Notes under the pieces: generated by a model | Database searches by the model: none | The model's input: the letters and a program-made list of their open reading frames with translations, nothing else | Told to the model about the DNA's origin: nothing | Shown here: piece after piece, positions 35,607 through 44,655 of the stretch | Position numbering within the stretch: position 1 is the first letter of the stretch | Layout: each line of letters begins with the position of its first letter | Assembly: GCF_015221875.1 (NCBI RefSeq) | Contig: NZ_JACYGY010000002.1 | Location: forward strand, 1,115,573-1,179,572 | Source of the DNA: Dyadobacter subterraneus | Lineage (GTDB): Bacteria; Bacteroidota; Bacteroidia; Cytophagales; Spirosomataceae | DNA length: 64,000 bases | Direction of reading: 5' to 3' | Made by a program: the position numbers and the translations under genes

Positions 35607-37181
35607 ATGAGCAAGATAAAAAAATCTATCGTCTTTAAAGAATACTGCCCGCAGCAGCTATTATTTTTACCACCTTCTCTTGAAGAACTGATACCTCCTA
35701 CGCATTTGGTACGGGTTGTTAATGAAGTAGTTGAACGGATGGATATCACAGAGCTGATGAACCTTTATGAAGGTGGGGGAACCAGCGCATACCATCCGCG
35801 GATGCTGCTGAAAGTCTTACTTTATGCGTATTGCATCAAGATATATACTGGCAGAAAGATAGCCCGTGCCCTGGGTCAGGACATCCATTTCTTCTGGCTG
35901 AGCAGTATGAGCCGGCCCGATTTTCGGACCATCAATACTTTCCGGAGCAGCAAAGCCAAAGAAGTGATTGAAGTGCTGTTCAGCTCCATGCTGGTGTTTT
36001 TGATGGAACACAAGTATATCAAAATGGAGCACTATTTCTGTGATGGCAGCCCATTTATGGCCGATGCCAATAAGCACAAGATGGTCTGGAAGAAGAATGC
36101 CCTCCGGTATAAGGCATCAGCAGAACAGAAATGCCAGCAGCTGCTCAAAGAGATTGATGCGCTGAATGCATCCGAAGATTTTACCTACGGAAATAAAGAT
36201 CTTGAAGAATATGGATCACAGCCTGTTAGCCGGCAGGTCCTGGCCAATCAGATTGACCAGCTCAATGAAAAGATTAAGAATACCAGCGTCAAAAAAACAA
36301 AACGCAAAGCCCAAAGCCTGGGCAAACAACTGGTAGAAACAGCAGATCGGATTGAGAAATACGAGCAGCAGATTCTTATCGCGGGCAGCCGCAGTGGCTA
36401 TAATGTAACAGATCAGGACGCCAGTGCGATGATGATGAAAAATAAGGTTGAGGTACTGCCCGCATATAATGTGCTGGCGGGATGTGAAGATCAGTTTATT
36501 ACCGGCGTAAGCCTGCACCAGAACACCAATGACGGCACCTGCTTCAAAGACCACTTGGATCAGCTGTCAGTTCAGCAGTCTGTGACCCCTGAAAACATCA
36601 TTGCTGACAGCATCTTTGGTACCGAAGAGAATTATGAGCTACTGGAAAACAAGGGGATAAACAATTATTTGAAATTCCCCCAGTTCCATAATGAGCAAAA
36701 GAAATCCTATAAGAATAACCCTTTTTTAAAAGAGAATTTCTATTACGATCCCGCTGCAGATAGCTATACCTGCCCCAATAAGCAGCAGCTTACTTTTCGA
36801 AGCAGCTATAAGCATACACATAAAAAAACAGGTTATCAGTCACATATAAAGGAATACGAATGTACAGACTGCACGGGTTGCCCATTCTACGAACGCTGTT
36901 GTAAATCTACCCAAGGGCATAACCGTACACTCAAAGTTAATGAGCAGCTTGACCAATACAAGCAACAGGCACGGGACAACCTTAACTCACAGAAAGGTTT
37001 TGAGCTCCGCAGACGAAGAAGTATTGAAATAGAAAGCTGCTTTGGCGACATAAAAGCCAACATGGGTTTTCGCCGCTTCCATCTTAGAGGTCTTAAAAAG
37101 GTAACTACTGAGTTTACCTTGGTTGCTATGGCCCACAACCTGAGAAAACTGCATCTTAAAAGACAAAAATCAGCAGCCTAA
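35607..37181 (+). CDS. IS1182-family transposase
   Basis: This is a DDE transposase of 524 aa. The N-terminal domain (CPQQLLFLPPSLEELIPPTH, HPRMLLKVLLYAYCIKIYTG) is typical of the family. Catalytic candidates are the Asp in HYFCDGSPFMADANKHKMVW, the Asp in IIADSIFGTEENYELLE and the Glu in RRSIEIESCFGDIKANMGFR. A cysteine cluster (CTDCTGCPFYERCC) lies between the second Asp and the Glu. The frame is intact, so the element may be active. Codon use differs from neighbouring genes, consistent with recent arrival. Confidence 0.95.
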   Translation: MSKIKKSIVFKEYCPQQLLFLPPSLEELIPPTHLVRVVNEVVERMDITELMNLYEGGGTSAYHPRMLLKVLLYAYCIKIYTGRKIARALGQDIHFFWLSSMSRPDFRTINTFRSSKAKEVIEVLFSSMLVFLMEHKYIKMEHYFCDGSPFMADANKHKMVWKKNALRYKASAEQKCQQLLKEIDALNASEDFTYGNKDLEEYGSQPVSRQVLANQIDQLNEKIKNTSVKKTKRKAQSLGKQLVETADRIEKYEQQILIAGSRSGYNVTDQDASAMMMKNKVEVLPAYNVLAGCEDQFITGVSLHQNTNDGTCFKDHLDQLSVQQSVTPENIIADSIFGTEENYELLENKGINNYLKFPQFHNEQKKSYKNNPFLKENFYYDPAADSYTCPNKQQLTFRSSYKHTHKKTGYQSHIKEYECTDCTGCPFYERCCKSTQGHNRTLKVNEQLDQYKQQARDNLNSQKGFELRRRRSIEIESCFGDIKANMGFRRFHLRGLKKVTTEFTLVAMAHNLRKLHLKRQKSAA

Positions 37182-37185
37182 GTAG

Positions 37186-37234
37186 AAAAAATGGCCAGAT
37201 AGCTGCTCTTAAGAGTACTTTCCGGCCATTTTTT
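37186..37234 (+). terminator. Terminator after the transposase gene
   Basis: AAAAAATGGCC / GGCCATTTTTT arms surround an interior with a CTCTTAAGAG palindrome, just past the stop at 37181. Confidence 0.8.
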
Positions 37235-37300
37235 ATAAATCAATTAAATAACGAAGCTAAAAATCAAAATGAAGATCTTTTATTTATAAATCAAAGAACT

Positions 37301-37317
37301 CTTTTTGGTCAGCCCCT
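37301..37317 (-). repeat. Right terminal inverted repeat of the IS1182-family element
   Basis: CTTTTTGGTCAGCCCCT is the exact complement of the left terminal repeat. Confidence 0.92.
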
Positions 37318-37340
37318 AGATATACTTTAAACTTGTTCTT

Positions 37341-38825
37341 TTAAACTTCTTTTACAAGTGCTTCCTTCCATTTTCCATAAGCCTCTTTTGTGACTTCCGT
37401 TAAAGAAGAGTCCGGTTCGATGGTACGAACTGCGGTTAAACCAGTGAAAGCTTCGTTACGATTTTTGTAATAACCCAATCCCAAACCTGCGGCACGGGCA
37501 GCTCCCTGTGCTCCGTCAGTATTGAAAAGTTCAACGGTTGCTCCGGAAACATTTGCAAAAGTTTCCCGGAAAACGTGGCTTAAAAACATATTTGCTTCAC
37601 CAGCTCTGATATTTTTCAATGAAACGCCAAGCGTTTCCATTACTTCCATACCATAATAAAGTGCGAAAACAATTCCTTCCTGAGCGGAGCGCGTCCAATG
37701 ACTGATACCATGACGGCTGAACTGTAGACCACGGAAATTGGCCCCCGGATCCTGGTTTTCAAGCATTCGTTCTGCGCCATTACCAAACGGAAGACAAATT
37801 AATCCATCCGAACCAACCGGCGACTGAGCCGCCAAATTGTTAATTTCAGGATAGGAAATGTTGCCTTGTAATAATGTATTTCTCAACCAGCTGTTCAAAC
37901 TTCCTGTCCCGTTTACACAAAGTAAAACACCATAACGCGGCGCTTCAACGGTATGATTTACATGAAGAAAAGTATTAACCCTGGATTTTTCATCAAATTT
38001 TATCTGATCACTTACACCGTATACAACACCCGAAGTCCCTGCCGTTGCTGCTACTTCCCCGGGGTTTAAAACATTTAAAGAAAATGCATTATTGGGTTGA
38101 TCACCAGCGCGGTATGTAATAGGTATTCCTGCTTTCAAACCCAAAGCAGCTGCTGACCCCGCCGTCAGTTTTCCTTGCTCAGAAAAGGTTGGCAAAACAT
38201 TGGCAATCAGATTTTTGTCAAAACCGAAATAATCCAAAAGAAAATCGGCCGGTTTTTCTTCTTTAAAGTCCCAGAAAATTCCTTCAGATAATCCCGAAGG
38301 TGTAGTGACAATTTCACTAGTCATCTTAGCTGCCAGGTAATCTCCCGGAAGCATGAATTTATGCACTTTGGCATATACATCGGGCTCATTTTGTTTAACC
38401 CAACCAAGTTTTGAAGCCGTAAAATTACCTGGGGAATTCAGCAAATGTGGTAAAACGGTCTTCTCCCCAATCGCTTCCATCGCTTTGTTTCCAATTTCAA
38501 CAGCACGACTATCGCACCAGATAATGGATGGACGCAGTACGTTTAAATCCTTGTCAACAACGACCAAACCGTGCATTTGATAGGAAATTCCGATGGCGCC
38601 AACGTAATCAGGAGAAATTCCGGATTGTTGCATGACCGCTCTGGATGCAAGACATGCGTTTTCCCACCATTGTTCAGGCTGCTGCTCTGCAAAACCTGGC
38701 TTTGGCGCGGCAATAGCCATTTCTTTTTCAGGATAAAAAGCCGAAGCTATCACCTGGCCGGTGTCTGCATGCAGGAGACATGCCTTGATAGATGAACTGC
38801 CTAAATCGAATCCCAGGAAATACAT
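37341..38825 (-). CDS. xylB: Xylulokinase
   Basis: This FGGY-family sugar kinase phosphorylates D-xylulose to xylulose 5-phosphate for the pentose phosphate pathway. The 494 aa protein starts with the phosphate-1 motif FLGFDLGSSSIKACLL. It also has GAIGISYQMHGLVVVD, the substrate-side WCDSRAVEIG, and the C-terminal FGGY region LKNIRAGEANMFLSHVFRETFANV, with GAQGAARAAGLG near the end. No xylA lies next to it. The IS element begins 24 bp past its stop. A palindrome lies in the divergent region upstream, shared with the M28 peptidase gene. Confidence 0.92.
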   Translation of the reverse strand: MYFLGFDLGSSSIKACLLHADTGQVIASAFYPEKEMAIAAPKPGFAEQQPEQWWENACLASRAVMQQSGISPDYVGAIGISYQMHGLVVVDKDLNVLRPSIIWCDSRAVEIGNKAMEAIGEKTVLPHLLNSPGNFTASKLGWVKQNEPDVYAKVHKFMLPGDYLAAKMTSEIVTTPSGLSEGIFWDFKEEKPADFLLDYFGFDKNLIANVLPTFSEQGKLTAGSAAALGLKAGIPITYRAGDQPNNAFSLNVLNPGEVAATAGTSGVVYGVSDQIKFDEKSRVNTFLHVNHTVEAPRYGVLLCVNGTGSLNSWLRNTLLQGNISYPEINNLAAQSPVGSDGLICLPFGNGAERMLENQDPGANFRGLQFSRHGISHWTRSAQEGIVFALYYGMEVMETLGVSLKNIRAGEANMFLSHVFRETFANVSGATVELFNTDGAQGAARAAGLGLGYYKNRNEAFTGLTAVRTIEPDSSLTEVTKEAYGKWKEALVKEV

Positions 38826-38931
38826 ATTGGTAGTTTGCGGTTAGTCGGTTTATTGGAAAAATTATAAATATTAACAGATTAAAATCAGAAATGCAAAATT
38901 GTTGAATTTGTTGGATATTACAATAAATAAT

Positions 38932-38950
38932 AAGTGTATATATTACACTT
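38932..38950. promoter_or_regulatory. Palindrome in the xylB / M28 peptidase divergent region
   Basis: AAGTGTA-TATAT-TACACTT is a perfect 7-bp inverted repeat with a 5-nt spacer, 107 bp upstream of xylB, with an operator-like shape. The rest of this 320-bp gap is very AT-rich and shows no gene or clear promoter. Confidence 0.35.
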
Positions 38951-39145
38951 TAAAAAAAATGATGATCCACTATTTTATTTAAAAACTTAAAACACCAATT
39001 TTTACCTTGTTTTAAATGATTCTTTCAAAACTCTTGTTGCATCTTAAATCTAATTTTAGTTTAAGTTATTTTCCATAGATAATAAAAATCAAATTCTTTG
39101 CTAACTTAGATTTCGTAAATCTACATCGTCCTTTTATAGGAAATT

Positions 39146-40609
39146 ATGAAAAAAATAATATTGGTTGCGGTAGCCGGCGGATTATTCTTTTTAGCCACCG
39201 GGTTTAATTCAGATGACAAAAAATGGGAAAAAACTTTTACACGTCTTGACACCGAAGTAAGAAAGAACAGTAAAGCATACGAAACTTTGGGCAGCGCCAC
39301 ACAGACCATTGGCCACAGGCTGACGGGCAGTGCAAATGGTGAAAAAGCCGAAGAATATGCTTACAAATTATTAAAAAGTTATGGTTTTACAGACGTTGCC
39401 TACCAGCCTTTCGAAGTGGAAGCCTGGATGCGCGATACTGTAACGCTTAGTATTGTTCCCGGAAGCAGCGACAATTTCCGTGATGTGCCCGTGGTTTCTC
39501 TGGCCCATTCACCGGTTCAGTCAAATCTTAAAGGTGAGATTGTGGATGTTGGGAATGGTCTGGAAGAAGATTTTGAAGCACTGAAAGATAAGGTTAAGGG
39601 CAAAATTGTTCTGGCCAATATCGGAGTAGTAGGCGTGACGGGCAAAAAGAATTTGCATCGTTCTGAAAAAACCGCTCTTGCTATTAAATATGGTGCCGAC
39701 GGAATTATCATGGTAAACCAGGCTCCCGGCAAAATTTTGCTGACAGGAACTGCCTCGGTTACAGGTGCAATTATTTCTATTCCAGCGGTTTGTGTTTCAA
39801 ACGATAGCGGAAAAGAAATCCGTGGCTGGTTGAAAGATGAAGGTCCGTTGCAGGCGCATATTGATATGCACAACATTTCAAAACAGATCAAAGCGAGAAA
39901 TGTAATTGCAACTTTGAAAGGAAAATCGGACGAGAAAATTATCATCGGCGGTCACCTTGATTCATGGGATCTGGCAACTGGCGCTATCGATAATGGTATC
40001 GGTTCATTTGCTGTGATGGACATTGCACGTGCTTTCAAAGCTTTGAAAATCAAGCCTGAACGCACCATTCAATTTGTTTTGTTCATGGGTGAAGAGCAGG
40101 GATTGTTAGGATCAAAACATTTTGTCAGTGAGTTAAAACGTACCGGACAGGTTGACAAAGTCGCGTATATGATGAACCTTGACATGACCAACGATCCAAA
40201 AGGAATCAATGCTTTTGGAAAAGATGAAATGACAGATTTCTTCAAAGGTGTCGGCGAAGCTATTCACACTGTTGATGCAGGTTATAAAAACGAACAAGCT
40301 AACAGAGCCGGTTTACATAGTGATCATCAGCCATTTATGTTGGAAGGAATTCCGGTTGCGGGACTTTCCGGTACACTTGCTCCGGAAGTTATCCAATGTT
40401 ACCATGCTGATTGTGATGATTTTAAACTTGTTAATAAAGATCAGCTTGAAAACACAGTTCGTATAGCAGCCATGTGTTTATATGCGCTTTCAAACGCAGA
40501 TAAAATCCCGGGCAAAAAGCTCTCAGATACTAAAACAAGAGATTATTTGATTTCTCAGGGTTTGAAACAAGAGCTCGTGATCGGGCAGGAGTGGAGATGG
40601 GGAGAATGA
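39146..40609 (+). CDS. M28-family zinc aminopeptidase, exported
   Basis: This 487 aa protein has a signal sequence (KKIILVAVAGGLFFLATGF), a PA-like inserted domain (about 140-235, IVDVGNGLEEDFEALKDK) and the M28 catalytic domain. Predicted two-zinc ligands and the catalytic Glu are in GGHLDSWD, AIDNGIG, GEEQGLLGSKHF, NLDMTND and the final His near LHSDHQPFMLEG. It probably removes N-terminal residues from peptides outside the cytoplasm. Start ATG at 39146 directly precedes the basic n-region. It is monocistronic and ends at a bidirectional hairpin. Confidence 0.9.
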   Translation: MKKIILVAVAGGLFFLATGFNSDDKKWEKTFTRLDTEVRKNSKAYETLGSATQTIGHRLTGSANGEKAEEYAYKLLKSYGFTDVAYQPFEVEAWMRDTVTLSIVPGSSDNFRDVPVVSLAHSPVQSNLKGEIVDVGNGLEEDFEALKDKVKGKIVLANIGVVGVTGKKNLHRSEKTALAIKYGADGIIMVNQAPGKILLTGTASVTGAIISIPAVCVSNDSGKEIRGWLKDEGPLQAHIDMHNISKQIKARNVIATLKGKSDEKIIIGGHLDSWDLATGAIDNGIGSFAVMDIARAFKALKIKPERTIQFVLFMGEEQGLLGSKHFVSELKRTGQVDKVAYMMNLDMTNDPKGINAFGKDEMTDFFKGVGEAIHTVDAGYKNEQANRAGLHSDHQPFMLEGIPVAGLSGTLAPEVIQCYHADCDDFKLVNKDQLENTVRIAAMCLYALSNADKIPGKKLSDTKTRDYLISQGLKQELVIGQEWRWGE

Positions 40610-40631
40610 TAATTTGAATGTATCGAGTTTA

Positions 40632-40669
40632 AAAAATGGTCTCGGAATTACGATTTCGAGACCATTTTT
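40632..40669. terminator. Bidirectional terminator overlapping the gdx 3' end
   Basis: AAAAATGGTCTCG pairs perfectly with CGAGACCATTTTT over a 12-nt loop. It lies 23 bp past the M28 stop, and its right arm is coding sequence (Lys-Met-Val-Ser) of the convergent SMR gene. Confidence 0.82.
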
Positions 40670-40974
40670 ATGCCTACGATTGAGCCAATCAATAAAGTGA
40701 TAAAAAACATTCGCCAGAAATCTGCGGGATCTTTATAAAAAATAATCCCGATAATAACAGTCCCGACAGCGCCAATTCCAGTCCAGACGGCATAAGCGGT
40801 ACCAAGCGGAATACTTTGTATTGCTTTATTCAAAAGAAGAAAACTAAATACAATACAAACAAAAAAGCCAAGGCTCCATTTCAGATTTGTGAAATTGTCA
40901 GAGTGTTTCAGACAGGTTGTAAAACCTACTTCAAAAATGCCGGCTATTATTAAGATGATCCAGTACATAATCAA
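40648..40974 (-). CDS. SMR-family exporter, Gdx/SugE type
   Basis: This is a 108 aa, four-helix inner-membrane drug/metabolite exporter that works as an antiparallel dimer coupled to proton influx. The essential Glu is in IIAGIFEVGFTTCLKHS, and the helix-3 signature PLGTAYAVWTGIGAVGT is complete. The KHSDNF region and absence of EmrE-specific residues favour the Gdx (guanidinium) subtype over EmrE, which is inference. No guanidine riboswitch was seen upstream. A Crp-like regulator lies 97 bp upstream on the same strand and may control it. Its last codons form one arm of a terminator hairpin. Confidence 0.85.
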   Translation of the reverse strand: MIMYWIILIIAGIFEVGFTTCLKHSDNFTNLKWSLGFFVCIVFSFLLLNKAIQSIPLGTAYAVWTGIGAVGTVIIGIIFYKDPADFWRMFFITLLIGSIVGIKMVSKS

Positions 40975-41071
40975 AATTTGTAAACGCTAATGGCTAAAAT
41001 GCCAAGAGCTCTTGTCCACAAAGTTCAGCCTGTTTATCCACATAAAATTTTACAAATGTTAAAAAATGAAA

Positions 41072-41671
41072 TCATTTGAGTTCCGCCCGGATTCGGCTTA
41101 GTGTAACCTGGCTGATTCCAAGATACGAGGCAATATGTCCCAAATTAACTCTTTGAAGAACGTTTGGATAAGAATTTATAAAATCTTCATAGCGCACTGT
41201 TGCCGTTTTAAATTGCCTGGAAATAAATCTTTCTTCTGTTTTGATCAATTCTGATTCAACCAGTTTTCGTCCCCAGTTAGCAATTTCCAGATCGGAGCTG
41301 TAAAGCTTTTGTAATACCTCATTTGAAATTTTATAAAGTACCGAATCTTCAAGTAATTCGATACTTTCATAACCCGGTAAACCCAGAAAAAAACTATTGT
41401 AGGAAAGTAAAACATCCGATTCTGCACCAAACCAAAACGTCACTTCTCTGTCTTCTTTGTCCAGATAAGCGCGGGCAATACCGGTTTCAACAAAATAAAC
41501 ACTACGTTCAATTCGTCCGGCCTTGATCAATACATGACCTTTCGGATATTCAACTTTTTCAAGAATCGATATAAAGTCGGATAATGAATTTTCACTTAAA
41601 CCAAGCTGACGGATTTTTTTGATCGTGTTTTCCAATTGAGAGGTTTTATCAAAGGTTGAAAAGGAAAGCAA
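41072..41671 (-). CDS. Crp/Fnr-family transcriptional regulator
   Basis: This 199 aa protein has an N-terminal cyclic-nucleotide-binding-like beta-roll (YPKGHVLIKAGRIERSVYFV, TGIARAYLDKEDREVTFWFG) and a C-terminal winged helix-turn-helix (RVNLGHIASYLGISQVTLSRIRAELK). It lacks the Cys cluster of Fnr and the clear cAMP phosphate-binding Arg-Ser pair, as in many Bacteroidota members. The first ~100 residues contain no Met, so a TTG start at 41671 is used here; another non-ATG codon remains possible. It probably controls the SMR gene downstream. Confidence 0.85.
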   Translation of the reverse strand: MLSFSTFDKTSQLENTIKKIRQLGLSENSLSDFISILEKVEYPKGHVLIKAGRIERSVYFVETGIARAYLDKEDREVTFWFGAESDVLLSYNSFFLGLPGYESIELLEDSVLYKISNEVLQKLYSSDLEIANWGRKLVESELIKTEERFISRQFKTATVRYEDFINSYPNVLQRVNLGHIASYLGISQVTLSRIRAELK

Positions 41672-41759
41672 ACAAATTTTAACACTTATTTCAAATCTTC
41701 AATACCACTTCAAAAGATTACTGCGGATATTTGTCATGGCTTACAAAATTTTAAAATCC

Positions 41760-42569
41760 ATGGTTGTTTTTCCAAACGCAAAAATTAATATCGGACTCAA
41801 TATTGTTGAAAAAAGACAGGACGGATTTCATAATATTGAATCGTGTTTTTATCCGGTTGGCTGGTCTGATGCATTGGAAATTCTACCGGCTGAAAGTTTT
41901 TCGTTTCAATCGGATGGAATAAATATTCCCGGAGATCCGGCAACGAATCTTTGTTCAAGGGCGTATTACATGCTGGCAGAGGATTATGATGTTGAGCCGG
42001 TCAGTATTCAGTTGCTCAAAGCCGTACCAATTGGTGCAGGATTAGGCGGAGGCTCATCGGACGCGGCATTTACGATAAAGGTGTTAAACGAATTATTCGG
42101 CTTAGAAATTTCTTTGGAAAAACAACTGGATTATGCGCGTAGATTAGGCAGTGACTGTGCCTTTTTTATAGAAAACAAACCTGTTTACTGTTTTGAGAAG
42201 GGTGACCGCTTTGAAGAAATCGGTCTAAACCTGGCAGGAAAATGGATCGTTTTGGTTAATCCTGAACTGCATATTTCAACGGCCGAAGCATATGCGGGAA
42301 TTCAACCGTTAAGATCAGAAAATGATCTCCGTGAGATTTTGACGACGCCTATGGAAAACTGGAAAGAGGTTGTGAAAAATGATTTTGAAACATCTTTATT
42401 TCCAAAATATCCTGTATTGAAAAAAATAAAAGAAAGTTTGTATAACAAAGGAGCAAAGTATGCAGCGATGAGCGGATCGGGATCGACTTTGTATGGTATT
42501 TTTGATGAAGAAACCGACTTGTCCGGCATTTTTGGCCAATATAAAGTTTGGCAGGGCTATTTGAAATAA
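41760..42569 (+). CDS. ispE: 4-diphosphocytidyl-2-C-methyl-D-erythritol kinase (IspE)
   Basis: This GHMP kinase carries out the fourth step of the MEP isoprenoid pathway. The protein starts MVVFPNAKINIGLNIVEKR, where PNAKIN is the IspE N-terminal signature. It has QDGFHNIESCF, the ATP-binding PIGAGLGGGSSDAAF and C-terminal YAAMSGSGSTLYGIF. The frame opens earlier at 41736, but a GATATTTG promoter-like box at 41726-41733 almost touches that ATG, so the second Met at 41760 is the better start and gives the usual N terminus (269 aa). Confidence 0.93.
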   Translation: MVVFPNAKINIGLNIVEKRQDGFHNIESCFYPVGWSDALEILPAESFSFQSDGINIPGDPATNLCSRAYYMLAEDYDVEPVSIQLLKAVPIGAGLGGGSSDAAFTIKVLNELFGLEISLEKQLDYARRLGSDCAFFIENKPVYCFEKGDRFEEIGLNLAGKWIVLVNPELHISTAEAYAGIQPLRSENDLREILTTPMENWKEVVKNDFETSLFPKYPVLKKIKESLYNKGAKYAAMSGSGSTLYGIFDEETDLSGIFGQYKVWQGYLK

Positions 42570-42664
42570 TAATTATGGCCTTGTTGTATCGGTACTACAA
42601 AAATTGTCGTTATAAAAACTTATATTCCCGTGTCATTAACCTGTTTTGATAAAGAGATTGAATA

Positions 42665-43294
42665 ATGAGTCCTAAACACTCTACCAAAGACAAAGAAAAC
42701 CCGTTCACAAAGCGCAGAGAACCTTTCGGGTTCATGCTTTGGCTAGGGGTTATTGGTAGTTCGCTTTTGTTTTGCATTATCTTTCTTGAATATATTCTTC
42801 GCGCTGATGGCGGTAACTGGCATTTTGTAGCTTTGCCGGATATGTTCTGGTTGAGTACGCTGGTTATTCTTTTCAGCAGTATTACTTTACACGAAGCAAA
42901 TCTGGCTTTTGTCCAGGAGCGTTTTCTACATTACAGGATTTTTCTCGCCGCAACACTCCTACTTGGTATTACGTTCATGTTACTCCAAGGCGGCGGCTGG
43001 ATGGAGATTATTGAAAGCAGAAGTTTTGGCAATCAAAATAACACCTCTTTCGGATTTATTTATCTGCTCACAGGTTTACACTTAATCCACATTCTGATCG
43101 GCGTAATCTATCTTGGGATCATGTTCAAAAAAGCATTGAAGAACAGGGCTTACGTAGATTCTTTTGTATATAGTGTCAATCCTCCCAATCGTCTTAAACT
43201 CAAATTAATAACCCGTTACTGGCATTTTGTAGATGTTTTGTGGGTTACAGTTTTTCTTTTATTGCTTTCTTTGAGTTTCTTCAATACCTACTAA
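42665..43294 (+). CDS. Heme-copper oxidase subunit III homologue
   Basis: This 209 aa membrane protein has five to six helices. It shows subunit III hallmarks: [21 protein letters not shown] (helix 1), [36 protein letters not shown] (conserved GxHxxHxxxG) and [18 protein letters not shown] (YWHFVDxxWxxxF). Subunit III stabilises terminal oxidases. No other oxidase subunit gene is adjacent, so this is an isolated copy. The 3' end overlaps the convergent MFS gene by 4 bp. Confidence 0.88.
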   Translation: MSPKHSTKDKENPFTKRREPFGFMLWLGVIGSSLLFCIIFLEYILRADGGNWHFVALPDMFWLSTLVILFSSITLHEANLAFVQERFLHYRIFLAATLLLGITFMLLQGGGWMEIIESRSFGNQNNTSFGFIYLLTGLHLIHILIGVIYLGIMFKKALKNRAYVDSFVYSVNPPNRLKLKLITRYWHFVDVLWVTVFLLLLSLSFFNTY

Positions 43295-44502
43295 AAATTC
43301 TTTTTCAAACTTTTTCTTGCCAAAAATGCGCTGACCAAAGTCAGTACAGCCGCTGTAAGCATAGGTGCGCCCGGAAAATAAAACGGAGCGGTCGGTTTTG
43401 TGAAGAAATAGAAAAGATTGCTCATGAGCGGAGGACCAATGATGGATGTCAAACTCATCAAACTGGTCATAGCACCTTGTAATTCTCCCTGTTCATTTGC
43501 TGGTACCTGCGTTGAAATAAGTCCCTGCAATGACGGTCCGGCGATTCCTCCTAAAATATAAGGAATCATGAAAGCAAACATCATCCAGGTTTCTGCCGCA
43601 AAAGCAAATAAAACAAAGCCTACTGAATATAGGAACAAGCCAATATAAACACCTTTTTTCTGACCGATTTTTGGAATAATTAATCGGATAAGTCCGCCTT
43701 GCACAATTGCCCCCAACAAACCCATCGCTCCTAAGGAATATCCGATAATCTGGGCATCCCAATGGAATTTTTCCATGGTGTAGTACGACCAGTTGCTCTG
43801 AATGGCATGATTGGCAATGTACAATAGTGCAAGCGAAACAATAAGTCCGGAAATAACCGGATAACGTTGCAGATTTTTCAATGCACCGGCAGGATTGGCA
43901 CGATCCCAACTAAACTTACGGCGATTTTCAGGTTTCAAGGATTCTGGAAGGATGAAAAATCCATATATCCAGTTTACTAAAGAAAGTCCTCCTGCTGCTA
44001 AAAATGGAACACGCGATCCATATTGACCTAATAAACCTCCCAAAACAGGTCCAATAATAAATCCTAATCCGAAAGCTGCACCAATAAGTCCGAAATTCTG
44101 GGCACGTTTTTCCGGTGAGCTTACATCAGCGATATAGGCTGCGCCTGTTGTAAAACTTGCACCCATAATTCCGGCGATGATCCGGCCAACAAACAGCCAT
44201 CCAATGCTTGGCGCATAAGCCAGAAACATATAATCCAGAGCAAAACCGAGCAACGAAGCAAGCAGAACAGGTCTGCGACCAAACTGGTCGCTTAATCCGC
44301 CAACGATTGGTGCACAGATAAATTGAACAAAGGAATAAGAAAACAGAATCCAGCCTCCATAACGTGCGGCGTCACTCAAACTGCCGCCAACCAATTCGCT
44401 GATCAGTTTTGGCATGACCGGAATAATAATTCCAAGGCCAATTACATCAATCAGAAGCGTAACAAATATAAATCCGATTGCCGGAGATTTTTTCGAAGTC
44501 AT
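43291..44502 (-). CDS. MFS transporter of the TetA-like drug efflux group
   Basis: This 403 aa, 12-helix transporter shows the opening segment [21 protein letters not shown] and the MFS loop motif [19 protein letters not shown]. It also shows a motif-C-like [21 protein letters not shown]. These match tetracycline/multidrug efflux MFS proteins of the DHA1 group, the family often annotated as TetA-like. The actual substrate is not determined by sequence. It overlaps the convergent oxidase subunit III gene by 4 bp. A TACATTTG promoter box lies about 18 bp upstream. Confidence 0.88.
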   Translation of the reverse strand: MTSKKSPAIGFIFVTLLIDVIGLGIIIPVMPKLISELVGGSLSDAARYGGWILFSYSFVQFICAPIVGGLSDQFGRRPVLLASLLGFALDYMFLAYAPSIGWLFVGRIIAGIMGASFTTGAAYIADVSSPEKRAQNFGLIGAAFGLGFIIGPVLGGLLGQYGSRVPFLAAGGLSLVNWIYGFFILPESLKPENRRKFSWDRANPAGALKNLQRYPVISGLIVSLALLYIANHAIQSNWSYYTMEKFHWDAQIIGYSLGAMGLLGAIVQGGLIRLIIPKIGQKKGVYIGLFLYSVGFVLFAFAAETWMMFAFMIPYILGGIAGPSLQGLISTQVPANEQGELQGAMTSLMSLTSIIGPPLMSNLFYFFTKPTAPFYFPGAPMLTAAVLTLVSAFLARKSLKKNF

Positions 44503-44519
44503 AAGGAGTAATTATTCCT

Positions 44520-44527
44520 CAAATGTA
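44520..44527 (-). promoter_or_regulatory. -7 promoter element for the MFS gene
   Basis: Minus-strand TACATTTG matches TAnnTTTG. The expected start is within about 10 bp of the ATG at 44502. The -33 region is weak. Confidence 0.4.
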
Positions 44528-44644
44528 CAGTTAAAATCGAGTTGGAAAGATTAAAAAAATGTTAGTTCCTTGTTTTTATTTTGTAAAAAAGAAGCGTTCT
44601 GTGATGTAGATGAAGTAATTATATCGAAGATAGTTCCTGATTTG

Positions 44645-44652
44645 TATCTTTG
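44645..44652 (+). promoter_or_regulatory. -7 promoter element for the membrane AraC regulator
   Basis: TATCTTTG matches TAnnTTTG and overlaps the TTG that would be the longest possible start codon, so translation must begin downstream. Confidence 0.45.
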
Positions 44653-44655
44653 AAC

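Larger units (their letters stand above)
35522..37317 (+). mobile_element. IS1182-family insertion sequence, apparently intact
   Basis: This 1796-bp element is bounded by perfect 17-bp terminal inverted repeats, AGGGGCTGACCAAAAAG at 35522-35538 and its complement at 37301-37317. It holds one uninterrupted transposase gene. Each end carries an internal hairpin between the terminal repeat and the gene (35541-35575 and 37186-37234) that could block transcription entering or leaving. No clear target-site duplication was found in the flanks. It separates xylB (24 bp from its stop) from the upstream region of the T9SS gene. Its base composition looks more GC-rich than the neighbours. Confidence 0.92.

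Noticed and set aside
35522..37317. Composite transposon or genomic island carrying xylB
   Set aside because: Only one IS copy is present and the flanking genes show no matching second copy. xylB has ordinary composition.
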